64,000 nt of DNA. Source: Maribacter huludaoensis. Its GTDB lineage: Bacteria; Bacteroidota; Bacteroidia; Flavobacteriales; Flavobacteriaceae. The notes under the pieces were generated by a model, which was not told the origin of the DNA, made no database searches, and worked only from the letters and a program-made list of their open reading frames with translations. Below are positions 1-8,454 of this stretch, piece by piece; positions within the stretch are counted from its first letter, which is position 1, and each line of letters begins with the position of its first letter. Location of the stretch: assembly GCF_029350945.1 (NCBI RefSeq), contig NZ_JARKMS010000001.1:1020313-1084312 (forward strand). Reading direction: 5' to 3'. The translations under genes were made by a program, and so were the position numbers.

Positions 1-1311
1 GGTATTGTAGAAGGAATAGGATAATTTGTCATAATGACCATGACTGGATCCCTGCGAGGCATATTTAAATACAAGTTCCGTATTCTTGCTGCGTAAAATA
101 CCTACACCACCTTGTTTACCTTCCGGACCGTCGGATAAATTGATTGATTTTTTATCGAATGGTATAGCCTTTCCATTTTTAACGCCTAGGGCTACCGCCA
201 AACCGGAATCATCTAACAAAACTTTATTTTGTTTGGCCGCTATACTTAGTAGTCCCGGGTCTTGTGATCCGTAATAATAAGAAATATCAACAGCTGACAC
301 CAATGCGTCTGTGTAATAGGACATTCCTTTTTGGCCATCGTTAAGGGGAAAGAAATCACCATCTGCATTAGATAAATTTAACAGTGCATTTATAGATTTT
401 AATAAAACGCCATCTTTATATTCAAAAATATTAAGCTCGGGTTTTACATTGTGCAGACCTTCTGAAAATATTAAGAACGGATACATGGCGTAACGTTGAT
501 AATATGGACCCTCATTATAATATCCTTCCGGAGAAAAAGGTTCTTCTATATTAGCTAGAAATCCAGCTTTTCCCTCTTTATTTATAAATCCTCCGTCATC
601 ATCTTTTGCAGATTTATCCATGTCCAATCCCGGAATTCCGTAAAGCGCTCGGTCAATTAATTCCTTATCGTTCATTACAAGCCCGATCATACCAACAGCT
701 GCGTTTCCCCAGGTACTATGATTGTGCACTCTTTGATAAAACTGCGGACTATCTACTGAAATATGGTCTGCAAAAGGTCTAAAGAGGTTATTTTCCAATT
801 TTTTTCTTTCTGCCTTGCTCAGGTAGTCATAAATACAATCATACGCTTGGCTAACATAAACTAACCAGTTAGAATCATTTAGACATTGCCAAAACAATTT
901 GCCACGTGCATATGATCTTGTTTTGGGATGTAAGGGTAATGTTTTATACATTTCCTCATATTGCAAGAGCATGTCTTTTACGTATTTGGCATATTTCTCA
1001 TCTTCTAAAATTTGATAGAGAACGCCGGCTTGATGCATGGCAAACATATTTTGCTTGTGCCTAACATGGGTGTAACCACCAGAATAATCTTTGGGTATAG
1101 GTGTATCTATGCCTAAAGCAATTTCCGCATCTATTTCTTCTTTTACTTTTTTAAGAGATGCATCGAACAAGGGAACGTTTCCCAGTTCTGCTCTAATTTT
1201 AGAAACACCGTCCTTAGTAAGTATAAGACTGGGGTGTTCTTGTGCAACTGTACTAAATGTTATTAAAACAGTACAGATAAAAGCTTTTAAGGTATTTAAG
1301 TATTTGGTCAT
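1..1311 (-). CDS. PL17 exo-alginate lyase (oligoalginate lyase), C-terminus cut by window edge
   Basis: The reading frame opens with ATG at 1311 and stays open to base 1, so 437 codons of the N-terminal part are present and the C-terminus lies outside the window. The protein starts with a cleavable signal peptide (about residues 1-24, ending STVAQ). It then has the helical toroid typical of heparinase II/III-like lyases: NHSTWGNAAVG with N197/H198, equivalent to the conserved Asn-His of PL17, and the tyrosine-rich stretch GYYNEGPYYQRY at 263-274. SSHGHYDKLSYSFYN near the cut end matches the start of the C-terminal beta-sandwich with its metal-binding His. PL17 enzymes remove unsaturated uronate monomers from alginate oligosaccharides, completing the work of PL6/PL7. 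The gene begins 5 bp after the upstream PL6 stop, so the two are almost certainly one transcript. Family assignment is strong; strict exo-mode is inferred from the family. Confidence 0.9.
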   Translation of the reverse strand, partial: MTKYLNTLKAFICTVLITFSTVAQEHPSLILTKDGVSKIRAELGNVPLFDASLKKVKEEIDAEIALGIDTPIPKDYSGGYTHVRHKQNMFAMHQAGVLYQILEDEKYAKYVKDMLLQYEEMYKTLPLHPKTRSYARGKLFWQCLNDSNWLVYVSQAYDCIYDYLSKAERKKLENNLFRPFADHISVDSPQFYQRVHNHSTWGNAAVGMIGLVMNDKELIDRALYGIPGLDMDKSAKDDDGGFINKEGKAGFLANIEEPFSPEGYYNEGPYYQRYAMYPFLIFSEGLHNVKPELNIFEYKDGVLLKSINALLNLSNADGDFFPLNDGQKGMSYYTDALVSAVDISYYYGSQDPGLLSIAAKQNKVLLDDSGLAVALGVKNGKAIPFDKKSINLSDGPEGKQGGVGILRSKNTELVFKYASQGSSHGHYDKLSYSFYNT

Positions 1312-1316
1312 GTATA

Positions 1317-3653
1317 TTATCTGTTTTTAAGTAGCCCTAGATCTTTGCCGTCAGTACCTTTTCCTTTAAGCGGAGAATCTGTACTCAATGAATAATCGTC
1401 TTCTTTGGAAAATTCAGGTTCAAGCTCCCATTGGTTTTCAACAAGATATTTTTGGTCACCGGTAACCATTAATTTTTCAGAATTACTAAGGGCATTGTTC
1501 AAAATTTTTACAATAGGCTCACCAACGACCAAGTGCATGTTAATGGCCTTGCTATCTTTGAAAATATTGTTTTTAATTTCAGTCTCTTGAACGCCATATA
1601 AAGAAACAGTTGCATCATATTTATTTTTGGAGCCATAGCCAACATGGTCAAATACGTTATGCTCCATCTCTAAAAACGGACCAAAAGTACTTTCGTCCTT
1701 ACCGCCCCTATATAATCTTAACGCGGCACCTTGTAGATCATTAATACTATTATTTTTCATAATAAAGTACTCTACATTATAAGCGCCAATATCATCGGTT
1801 TCTTTATCTAATGCCGCTATACTACCGGAAATGTTTTTGAATTTTGAATTTTGGATACTAATAGTATCTGCAAAGGTACCTTTGGAAACACGAAGTACGT
1901 CAAAAGAGTGGTTGACGACCATATCTTTGAATTCACAGTTGTCTATGAACAACTTATAATTTTCGATCATAGATTTTTTACTGGTACTAATAACCGAGTT
2001 ACCGGCATAGTCAGGAGATTTGGTGCCATCAAAAGCGATGTTTTCTAGAGAAAGACTACCGCCGTTTTCAATCTCAAAAGCCATCATTCTTTCAAACAAG
2101 ATGGTAGCCTTTTCCTTTCCAAGTGTTTTAAAGGTAAGCGGGTGGTTAATTTTAACGGCTTTGGTCAACAAGTAGGTGCCGCCATTTTCTAGAACAATGA
2201 TATCACCGGCTTTTGTTTCTTTTACTTTATCATACAAAGTGTTGATGCCGGCGGCTACATTTATAATTTTACCAGAGTTTAGTGCAACAGTATTATCCGC
2301 TTTTGAATACCATGATACTCCGGTATTTTCCTTTGTTGCAATTTTTGGACTAATGGATACTTTTGATTTTATTTTATTTGAAGTAGGAATAGGAAATCCA
2401 TTTTTGTCATTTACCAATGTAATTTTGGCATTCTTAAATCCTTCTTCGATCGTAGTTTCAGAATTTTCTCCAAGAATGTTATTCTTAAAGGTAATGCCGC
2501 TAATGTCATCGTCAATCGTAAAAACATCTTTTTTGGTGTCATTATAAATGATATTTCCAGAAAACTCGGAAGTACGTGGTGCCTGACTTCTTTCTGCATC
2601 GCTACCGGCTCCAAAAAGTATATTGTCACAGTTAACAAAAGTGTTGTTGTTTACTTTAGAATCTATAACCGGTACATATCTGTTAGGGGGTGAGTTAGGT
2701 ACACCGTTCATCATAACAAAAGCACCTCTAAAGCGATATCCTGTTAGCCCAATATGGTAGTTGTTGATGACAGTCTGTGTTTCATTGATTACACGAATGC
2801 CACCAGTACTTGGTTTGTTATTGCCAATAAATACGTTGCCGTCAACCAAGGTCTCGTTTCCATGGCGCATGGTCAATGTACCTGTACATTCAAAAAAGGT
2901 ATTGTATTTGAAAGTGTTGTTGCAAGATTTGTTTGAGATAATTTCATGTTCGCCGTTGGTTCTGTCAAAATAATTGGATTCAACTACAGTGTTCGATTTT
3001 TCTAAAGCGTGGTGGCTCGTGCCAATTCTTAAGGTTTCTCCGCCATTGTTTCCATAGGTAGGGCGAGGTCCAAAATAATTATGATCTATTTGATGGTTGT
3101 TGGCCCTACTGTCTTCAGTATCCAAACCAACGATCATGGTTACTCCTAGGTTCTTTTTCCCTGCAATATGATTATGATCAATTCTATTATTCTTTCCGTA
3201 GATAATAATCCAATAATCTTGTACTTGTCTTTCGGGATTGTTAAAATTGTCTATTACACATTCGGTAAGGCGAGAATTATTTGCCATTTGTTCCCTGCTT
3301 TTTCTAAAAGAGATAACAGCATTAGTAGGGGTATGGCCGTTTTTAAAAACAAGGCCTTTAACCACTAAGTGATCACCGGCAATTCTAAGGTTTGAAGCTC
3401 CGGAAAGAATCACTTTTCCTTTTTCTTCCGCTATGAGGGTTATAGGGTTTTCTTTAGTGCCGTTGGCTTCAAACAAAAGTTCGGAATCCATCCAGACACC
3501 ATTGGCAAGAACGATGCTGTCACCAGGTTGTACTTTTTTAAGAATAGCTGTAAACTCTGCTACGTTCTTTACGGTATATACTTGTTTTGGTGTGGTAAAG
3601 GAATATGCCAGGCATATAAGAACAACTAAAAATAGAAGGCGAGATAGTTTCAT
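1317..3653 (-). CDS. PL6 alginate lyase (two parallel beta-helix domains)
   Basis: This 778-residue protein has a signal peptide (MKLSRLLFLVVLICLAYS) and an N-terminal beta-helix of the chondroitinase-B/PL6 type. The catalytic signature is clear: NGEHEIISNKS with Lys242 as base, and TMRHGN with Arg263 as acid, 21 residues apart, the same spacing as K/R in characterised PL6 enzymes; the acidic residues of GEHE fit the Ca-binding site. A second right-handed helix follows from about residue 470, starting INVAAGINTLYDKVKETKAGD, which matches the long two-domain PL6 architecture. It probably cleaves MG/G-rich alginate in the periplasm or at the cell surface. It is the first gene of a PL6-PL17 unit and has its own promoter/operator element at 3663-3714. 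It is a paralogue of the 4971-7289 gene with catalytic residues at the same numbers. Exact substrate preference cannot be read from sequence. Confidence 0.93.
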   Translation of the reverse strand: MKLSRLLFLVVLICLAYSFTTPKQVYTVKNVAEFTAILKKVQPGDSIVLANGVWMDSELLFEANGTKENPITLIAEEKGKVILSGASNLRIAGDHLVVKGLVFKNGHTPTNAVISFRKSREQMANNSRLTECVIDNFNNPERQVQDYWIIIYGKNNRIDHNHIAGKKNLGVTMIVGLDTEDSRANNHQIDHNYFGPRPTYGNNGGETLRIGTSHHALEKSNTVVESNYFDRTNGEHEIISNKSCNNTFKYNTFFECTGTLTMRHGNETLVDGNVFIGNNKPSTGGIRVINETQTVINNYHIGLTGYRFRGAFVMMNGVPNSPPNRYVPVIDSKVNNNTFVNCDNILFGAGSDAERSQAPRTSEFSGNIIYNDTKKDVFTIDDDISGITFKNNILGENSETTIEEGFKNAKITLVNDKNGFPIPTSNKIKSKVSISPKIATKENTGVSWYSKADNTVALNSGKIINVAAGINTLYDKVKETKAGDIIVLENGGTYLLTKAVKINHPLTFKTLGKEKATILFERMMAFEIENGGSLSLENIAFDGTKSPDYAGNSVISTSKKSMIENYKLFIDNCEFKDMVVNHSFDVLRVSKGTFADTISIQNSKFKNISGSIAALDKETDDIGAYNVEYFIMKNNSINDLQGAALRLYRGGKDESTFGPFLEMEHNVFDHVGYGSKNKYDATVSLYGVQETEIKNNIFKDSKAINMHLVVGEPIVKILNNALSNSEKLMVTGDQKYLVENQWELEPEFSKEDDYSLSTDSPLKGKGTDGKDLGLLKNR

Positions 3654-3662
3654 AAATCAAAA

Positions 3663-3714
3663 TTGGTTTACCAAATTGGTTTACCAAAAATAAGGATATT
3701 TGTAAGACTGGCAA
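3663..3714 (-). promoter_or_regulatory. Promoter with tandem palindromic operators upstream of PL6-PL17 unit
   Basis: Read on the minus strand there is TTG (3714-3712), a 19-bp spacer, and TATTTTTG (3692-3685), an exact match to the Bacteroidetes primary-sigma pattern TTG-N19-TAnnTTTG. Immediately downstream, covering the expected start site, are two TTGGTTTACCAA copies at 3676-3687 and 3663-3674, centres 13 bp apart. The layout is repeated upstream of the other PL6 gene (7361-7415), including flanking bases. The half-site pattern TGGT-ACCA resembles operators of FadR-type GntR regulators; that regulator identity is inference. Position over the start site suggests repression released by an alginate-derived metabolite. 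Confidence 0.75.
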
Positions 3715-3894
3715 GTATTTAACATAAAAAGGGTGGTTTAAATTACGAATCAATAATGATTTACTTCAAAATTCATCAATTCAATAATTTGTAAACAACC
3801 AATTTTATAAAGAATAGAAGTCTGTTTATTAGTGAAAATATATTCCCTCTAGTTGAACGGACTTCTATTGTTGGTTAAATATAATTAGTGGATA

Positions 3895-4947
3895 TTATTC
3901 TTCATTTGGCGGAGTGCCAGCGCCTACAGTAGCTTCCCTGAACCAGACTTCTGCATAATCACCATTTGCATATTGCTTTTCAATATCGCCATCATACGTG
4001 TCCGCACCCGTGCTCCAAACAATATTATCTTCAGGAGATTTACCATTGGTTTGGTTGTATGCGCCTTGCTTAAAATACTGAATTTCGCCCGCATAGGCAT
4101 TTTCACGTTCCAGACCGTTACGACCTATAGAGGCGTACAATGTTTTAATTTGTTCCGGTAAGGTCTTGGTAAATTCCGATTTCAATAGGTTTTTGGTGAA
4201 TTTGATGGTTTCATGACCTTCACTTTTAAAGGTTAAATACATAAACCCTTTGTAAACATTGATCTCATAGCTAAACTCTTCTCCTAGTTCAATTCCATTT
4301 TCAGGTTCATTTGGGGCTGTGGTTGAGTCTGATCCTACTACAGACATGTCATGTCCCCATACAGCTGAAGAGTAATCCCATCTTTTTGAATTATCTCCTT
4401 CAGTGTTAATTTCGTAATTCCAAAATACGGAACCCTTTGTATGGCCCGGAAATTTCTTGTAGAATATTTTTATCGGCTCATTTTCGTGTCCTTCATCACT
4501 ATGTATTTGTCCTACGACCACGGCATAAGAAGCAGCTACCCTGGCATCTCCAGAAGTAGATACGTGTTGTACTTTTAAAGTTCCCGTCAATTTTCCTCCT
4601 GTCTCGGGTATCCAATGTTCCTTTTGGCCAAGCTCGGTTCTTGTATTGCTAGAGGTTCTTGAAGTGATTCCGCTGTTTGGTGTTTTATAGACTACCCAAT
4701 CCGTTTTTCCGTCGTTTTCAACGTAAAAGAAATCATCTTTAGCGTAATCTTTAAGATTATCTTCATAGGTGCCATCACCTAAAAGAATTTTCCATTCATC
4801 CATAAACGGGATGACATCGCTTGGGTATTTTGTGGTAACTACACTATCTTCTGTAGTTTTTTCAGTAGTATTTAAAGCTTTTTTTGAGTTGTCTTTACAT
4901 GCAAATAATGTTACTACTGCAATGATGGTAGCTATTGATTTTTTCAT
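3895..4947 (-). CDS. PL7 alginate lyase lipoprotein
   Basis: This 350-residue protein has a lipoprotein signal with lipobox LFAC (Cys17) and one PL7 beta-jelly-roll lyase domain (about 45-340). All three PL7 strands are recognisable: RTELG (103-107, Arg103), QIH (147-149, Gln147 and His149) and YFKQGAYNQ (291-299, Tyr297), giving the Arg/Gln/His/Tyr catalytic set. One oddity is that the usual RTELR/RSELR strand ends in Gly107 instead of Arg. PL7 enzymes are mostly endo-lyases that cut internal alginate linkages; the lipid anchor suggests action at the outer membrane. The gene starts 23 bp after the stop of the upstream PL6 gene and is probably its operon partner. A long-loop inverted repeat (3813-3822 with 3860-3869) lies just after it. 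Confidence 0.92.
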   Translation of the reverse strand: MKKSIATIIAVVTLFACKDNSKKALNTTEKTTEDSVVTTKYPSDVIPFMDEWKILLGDGTYEDNLKDYAKDDFFYVENDGKTDWVVYKTPNSGITSRTSSNTRTELGQKEHWIPETGGKLTGTLKVQHVSTSGDARVAASYAVVVGQIHSDEGHENEPIKIFYKKFPGHTKGSVFWNYEINTEGDNSKRWDYSSAVWGHDMSVVGSDSTTAPNEPENGIELGEEFSYEINVYKGFMYLTFKSEGHETIKFTKNLLKSEFTKTLPEQIKTLYASIGRNGLERENAYAGEIQYFKQGAYNQTNGKSPEDNIVWSTGADTYDGDIEKQYANGDYAEVWFREATVGAGTPPNEE

Positions 4948-4970
4948 TTATAGTAATTTTATAAGTACGA

Positions 4971-7289
4971 TTAATACATTAGTTTAAGAGGTAGGTTTTC
5001 TTGTACTACTATCTTTCCTGAATTTTGAATATCGTTGTTAGAATATCTATTGTTTTTCGCACCCCATAAACGCGCAACTAGTTTAACGGGGTTATCAATG
5101 AATTTGTTATTGGCAATATTTACATTGATGATTCCGTAAGTATTAAAAAGCAGGTTTTCGTCCGCCTTTAATCCACAATGGGTAAATGTGCTATTGGTAA
5201 CAATTAAATTACCGCCAACGGTAGATTCATCATAGCCGCCTCTATAGTAATTGATAATATTATTGGCGACACCATCGAATAAGCAGTTGTCAATGGTAAT
5301 GTTCTCGGCATTGTATTCGCCTTTATCATCGGTTTCTTCAGCTAGTTCTAAACCGTTGGCGCAATTTTCAATTTGCGTAGAAGTAAAACTGATGTTCTCT
5401 GAAAACGTTAATTTATATGCTTTTAAAACATAATCGAAATTTGATATTTCACAATCGATAACATTTAGATTGTAAAGGCTAGACATGTTGTTTTTTAAAC
5501 TAGCAAAAGCGTATTGTTCTTTGTTACCTACAAGTTGAATATTCTTAAGCGTAAGTTGCCCTTTCGGATTCATTTCAAATGCCGGACTTTCAGACGCCCC
5601 TTTGTATTCAACAGTTGCTTTTGCATCTGGTGTAGCAGCCATTATAGTTATAGATTTATCAATTTTTAATGGAGAACTTAAATCGTATCGTTGGGCGGTT
5701 AAGTTGATAGTGTCTCCATTGTTTGCAGATGTAAGTGCATTTACAAGTTCTGTTGTTGTGCCCGCTGCATGTGTTTTACCAGATTCGTTCTTAGAAGTTG
5801 TGTTAGAATACCAGTCTGTACCGTATTGAGATACATCCATCATATCTTTTTTATTGACAGGTTTCCCAATTACGGCACCTACCAAATTTTTGTCGCCTCT
5901 AGAGTTACCGAACAGATCTGCGGTTATCTGGTCAAATTCAAATCCGTAATAAAGTTCAAATTCGGCCAATGAATTATCGGGCATTAAAATATCGCCATCG
6001 GCTACAGTAGTACCAAAATCCTTTTGTGTAAGTCCGTCAACGGTATTGAACATAACTCCTTGATTGTTGATGATATTGCTTTTAAATCTAATACCGTCAA
6101 TTGAGTCATGTTTAACAATAGGTTGCTTATCGCCCTTGTCGTTATAAATAAGGTTGTTGGCAACTATAGTTCTAATAGGTGTGGCAGACCTAATTTCAGA
6201 TTTTGGTAAAATATCTTTTTGATCAGTATTGGATCCTACACCAAACTGCCAAGGCGATATACAATTTATCCAAGAATTATTGGCAACGACAACATCTGTA
6301 ACCTGTAAATATCTGTTCAAAGGAGATTTTGGAATACCGTTCATTACAGCCAGCGGACTTCTAAAGGTTTGCCCTTTTAAATTATAGAAGTAATTATTGG
6401 TAACCCAGTGTCCGGTGCCAATTAAACGTACACCACCAATTTGTTCAGAATTTTTGTCCCCTATAAATACATTACCGTCAATAATACAATAATTGCCATG
6501 CCTTGTTACCAAAGACCCTTCGCTTTTATAAAAAACATTGTTTCTAAACTCGTTAAAATTACTTTTACTGGAAATCACTTCTACCTCGCCGTTACATTTG
6601 TCAAAGAAGTTATTGGCCACTAAGGTGAAACTTGGTGCCATAGAAGTAAAACTATTTCCTAATTGTATGGTTTCTGCACTGGGTCCGCCTTTAGGTGGCC
6701 TAGGACCAAAATAGTTATTGGTGATTTTATGATAGTTCTTAATGCTATTGTTGCCTGCCAAATCTATTCTTACGGTAGGTCCCCTATTAGACTTTCCTGC
6801 AATGTAGCAATGGTCCAGTTCATTGTGGCGACCTTTGAACAATACCCATAAATCTGTTTGATTTCGTTGTGCCTTATTAAAATCTACAATGGCAGTATTG
6901 GTAATTTTACAATGGTTGGCCACAGAGTCTTCACTAATGCCAAAATCAATGACCGCAGAAGAAGGAGATGATCCCTTAGTAAAATATAGCCCGTTAACGT
7001 TCAAGTAGTCACCGGCAAGCTTTAAATCTGAAGTGCCTGTAATTAAAACTTCACCAGGAGTTTCTGCACGAAGTGTAATGGGGTTTTTCTCATTACCGTA
7101 CGCTACAAACTTAATGCTCACATCTTTCCAATTGCCATTGGCCATCACAATGTCATCACCTGGCTTAGCATCTGTAATTGCCGAGTTTAGTTCGTTAATG
7201 TCGTTCACGGTAATAGTACTTGTGCTAGATTTTTCACCGCATGAAAACAGTAGGGAAATAAATGTTAATAGTAAGAAAACCTTTTTCAT
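4971..7289 (-). CDS. PL6 alginate lyase lipoprotein (two beta-helix domains)
   Basis: This second PL6 paralogue has 772 residues and a lipoprotein signal (lipobox LFSC, Cys17). The PL6 catalytic pair is Lys242 (NGEVEVISSKS) and Arg263 (VTRHGN), again 21 apart and at the same residue numbers as in the neighbouring paralogue. A second beta-helix begins near residue 505 (HAAGTTTELVNALTSANNGD), as in the other copy. The lipid anchor here, versus a plain signal peptide in the other copy, suggests different locations: this one membrane-attached, the other soluble in the periplasm or secreted. It heads a PL6-PL7 unit driven by the promoter/operator at 7361-7415. Alginate is the expected substrate because PL7 and PL17 accompany it; some PL6 members act on dermatan or chondroitin, which is unlikely here. 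Confidence 0.93.
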   Translation of the reverse strand: MKKVFLLLTFISLLFSCGEKSSTSTITVNDINELNSAITDAKPGDDIVMANGNWKDVSIKFVAYGNEKNPITLRAETPGEVLITGTSDLKLAGDYLNVNGLYFTKGSSPSSAVIDFGISEDSVANHCKITNTAIVDFNKAQRNQTDLWVLFKGRHNELDHCYIAGKSNRGPTVRIDLAGNNSIKNYHKITNNYFGPRPPKGGPSAETIQLGNSFTSMAPSFTLVANNFFDKCNGEVEVISSKSNFNEFRNNVFYKSEGSLVTRHGNYCIIDGNVFIGDKNSEQIGGVRLIGTGHWVTNNYFYNLKGQTFRSPLAVMNGIPKSPLNRYLQVTDVVVANNSWINCISPWQFGVGSNTDQKDILPKSEIRSATPIRTIVANNLIYNDKGDKQPIVKHDSIDGIRFKSNIINNQGVMFNTVDGLTQKDFGTTVADGDILMPDNSLAEFELYYGFEFDQITADLFGNSRGDKNLVGAVIGKPVNKKDMMDVSQYGTDWYSNTTSKNESGKTHAAGTTTELVNALTSANNGDTINLTAQRYDLSSPLKIDKSITIMAATPDAKATVEYKGASESPAFEMNPKGQLTLKNIQLVGNKEQYAFASLKNNMSSLYNLNVIDCEISNFDYVLKAYKLTFSENISFTSTQIENCANGLELAEETDDKGEYNAENITIDNCLFDGVANNIINYYRGGYDESTVGGNLIVTNSTFTHCGLKADENLLFNTYGIINVNIANNKFIDNPVKLVARLWGAKNNRYSNNDIQNSGKIVVQENLPLKLMY

Positions 7290-7360
7290 TATGTGTGTTA
7301 TTAATCTGGTTTGAAACTAATTGTAGGTTTGATAAATGCAATTTACCTGAAAATTACAAT

Positions 7361-7415
7361 AAACTGGTTAACCAGTTTGGTTGACCAAAAATACATATAT
7401 TTGTAAGAATGACAA
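7361..7415 (-). promoter_or_regulatory. Promoter with tandem palindromic operators, between divergent genes
   Basis: On the minus strand TTG (7415-7413), 19 bp, then TATTTTTG (7393-7386) form a consensus Bacteroidetes promoter for the PL6-PL7 unit. Two operators follow: TTGGTTGACCAA (7377-7388) and a perfect 18-bp palindrome, AAACTGGTTAACCAGTTT (7361-7378). Their centres are 13 bp apart, the same spacing and the same offset from the promoter box as at 3663-3714. The region is also upstream of the plus-strand gene at 7463. TATATTTG at 7396-7403 is a possible plus-strand -7 box, but no well-spaced -33 element accompanies it. Operator binding could therefore affect both directions. Confidence 0.75.
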
Positions 7416-7462
7416 CTAATTAACACAAAACCTATTGATAAAATATAAAAGGGATATTAAAA

Positions 7463-8431
7463 ATGAGAGAAGATAAAAAAGGGATTTCTAGAAGAAATTT
7501 TACCAAGAAATCTGCTATGGCGTTGGCTGGCTTGCCATTGGTGAAGTTTCAGGACGATTTTTTACGGTCTAAAATTGACAGCAACGATGCTGTTGAGGTA
7601 CACCTTTTTTCTAAACATTTGCAATTTCTTGATTATCACGAAATGTCTGCCGCAGCGGTAGAAATAGGTTTTGACGGATTAGATCTAACCGTACGCCCAA
7701 AAGGCCATGTACTTCCAGAAAAAGTACAGGAAGATTTGCCTACCGCGGTAGAAGCGATGAAAAAATTTGGATTGTCACCTAAAATGATCACCACCAATGT
7801 TTGGGATATAGAAGATTTAGGTCAGCGAAAAGTATTGGAAACGGCAAGTAAGTTAGGGGTTGGCTATTATCGTACAGGTTGGTTAAGTTATCCGGATGAT
7901 ACATCTATTGACGAAAGTTTACTAAAATATGCAGGTCAAGCCCAAAAATTGGAAACATTGAATAAAGATTTAGGTCTGGTTGGCTGCTATCAAAACCATG
8001 CAGGAAATCATGTAGGGGCACCAATTTGGGATTTGCCCACTATTTTTTCAAGAACTAATGGCGAATTTATAGGTTGTCAGTATGATATAAGGCATGCTGT
8101 TGTAGAAGGAGGAAAAAGTTGGGAATTAGACCTACGCCGTATTAGGTCCTATATAAAATCCATTGTAATCAAAGATTTTAAATGGGGAAATAAAAATGGT
8201 TCATGGGAGCCGATAAATACTCCTTTGGGCGAGGGTATGGTAGATTTTAATAGATACTTTTCCCTACTCAAAAAATATAATATTAACGTGCCAATATCTT
8301 TGCATTTAGAATATGAACTTGGCGGCGCTGAAAAAGGGGCATCCAAAATTACAATGGATAAAAAAGAAGTATTTGCCAAGATGAAAAAAGATTTGAGCTT
8401 TTTAAAGGAAACCTGGAAAAAGGCTGAGTAA
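7463..8431 (+). CDS. Tat-exported sugar-phosphate isomerase/epimerase-like TIM-barrel protein
   Basis: This 322-residue protein has an N-terminal twin-arginine signal (SRRNFTKKSAMALAG, residues 9-23), so it is expected to be folded before export to the periplasm. The rest resembles the xylose-isomerase-like TIM-barrel superfamily (AP endonuclease family 2 / IolE / hydroxypyruvate isomerase): a VEIGFDGLDLTV strand near residue 67, a GCYQNHAG segment, and the late acidic strand SLHLEYELGG that commonly supplies a metal ligand. Many secreted Bacteroidetes members of this group have no assigned reaction, and no substrate can be read here. It lies divergent from the alginate lyases behind a shared operator region and 23 bp upstream of an RraA-like gene, which suggests a joint step on a uronate-derived compound. 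That role is inference. Confidence 0.75.
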   Translation: MREDKKGISRRNFTKKSAMALAGLPLVKFQDDFLRSKIDSNDAVEVHLFSKHLQFLDYHEMSAAAVEIGFDGLDLTVRPKGHVLPEKVQEDLPTAVEAMKKFGLSPKMITTNVWDIEDLGQRKVLETASKLGVGYYRTGWLSYPDDTSIDESLLKYAGQAQKLETLNKDLGLVGCYQNHAGNHVGAPIWDLPTIFSRTNGEFIGCQYDIRHAVVEGGKSWELDLRRIRSYIKSIVIKDFKWGNKNGSWEPINTPLGEGMVDFNRYFSLLKKYNINVPISLHLEYELGGAEKGASKITMDKKEVFAKMKKDLSFLKETWKKAE

Positions 8432-8454
8432 TATAAATAATAGATAACAAAACA

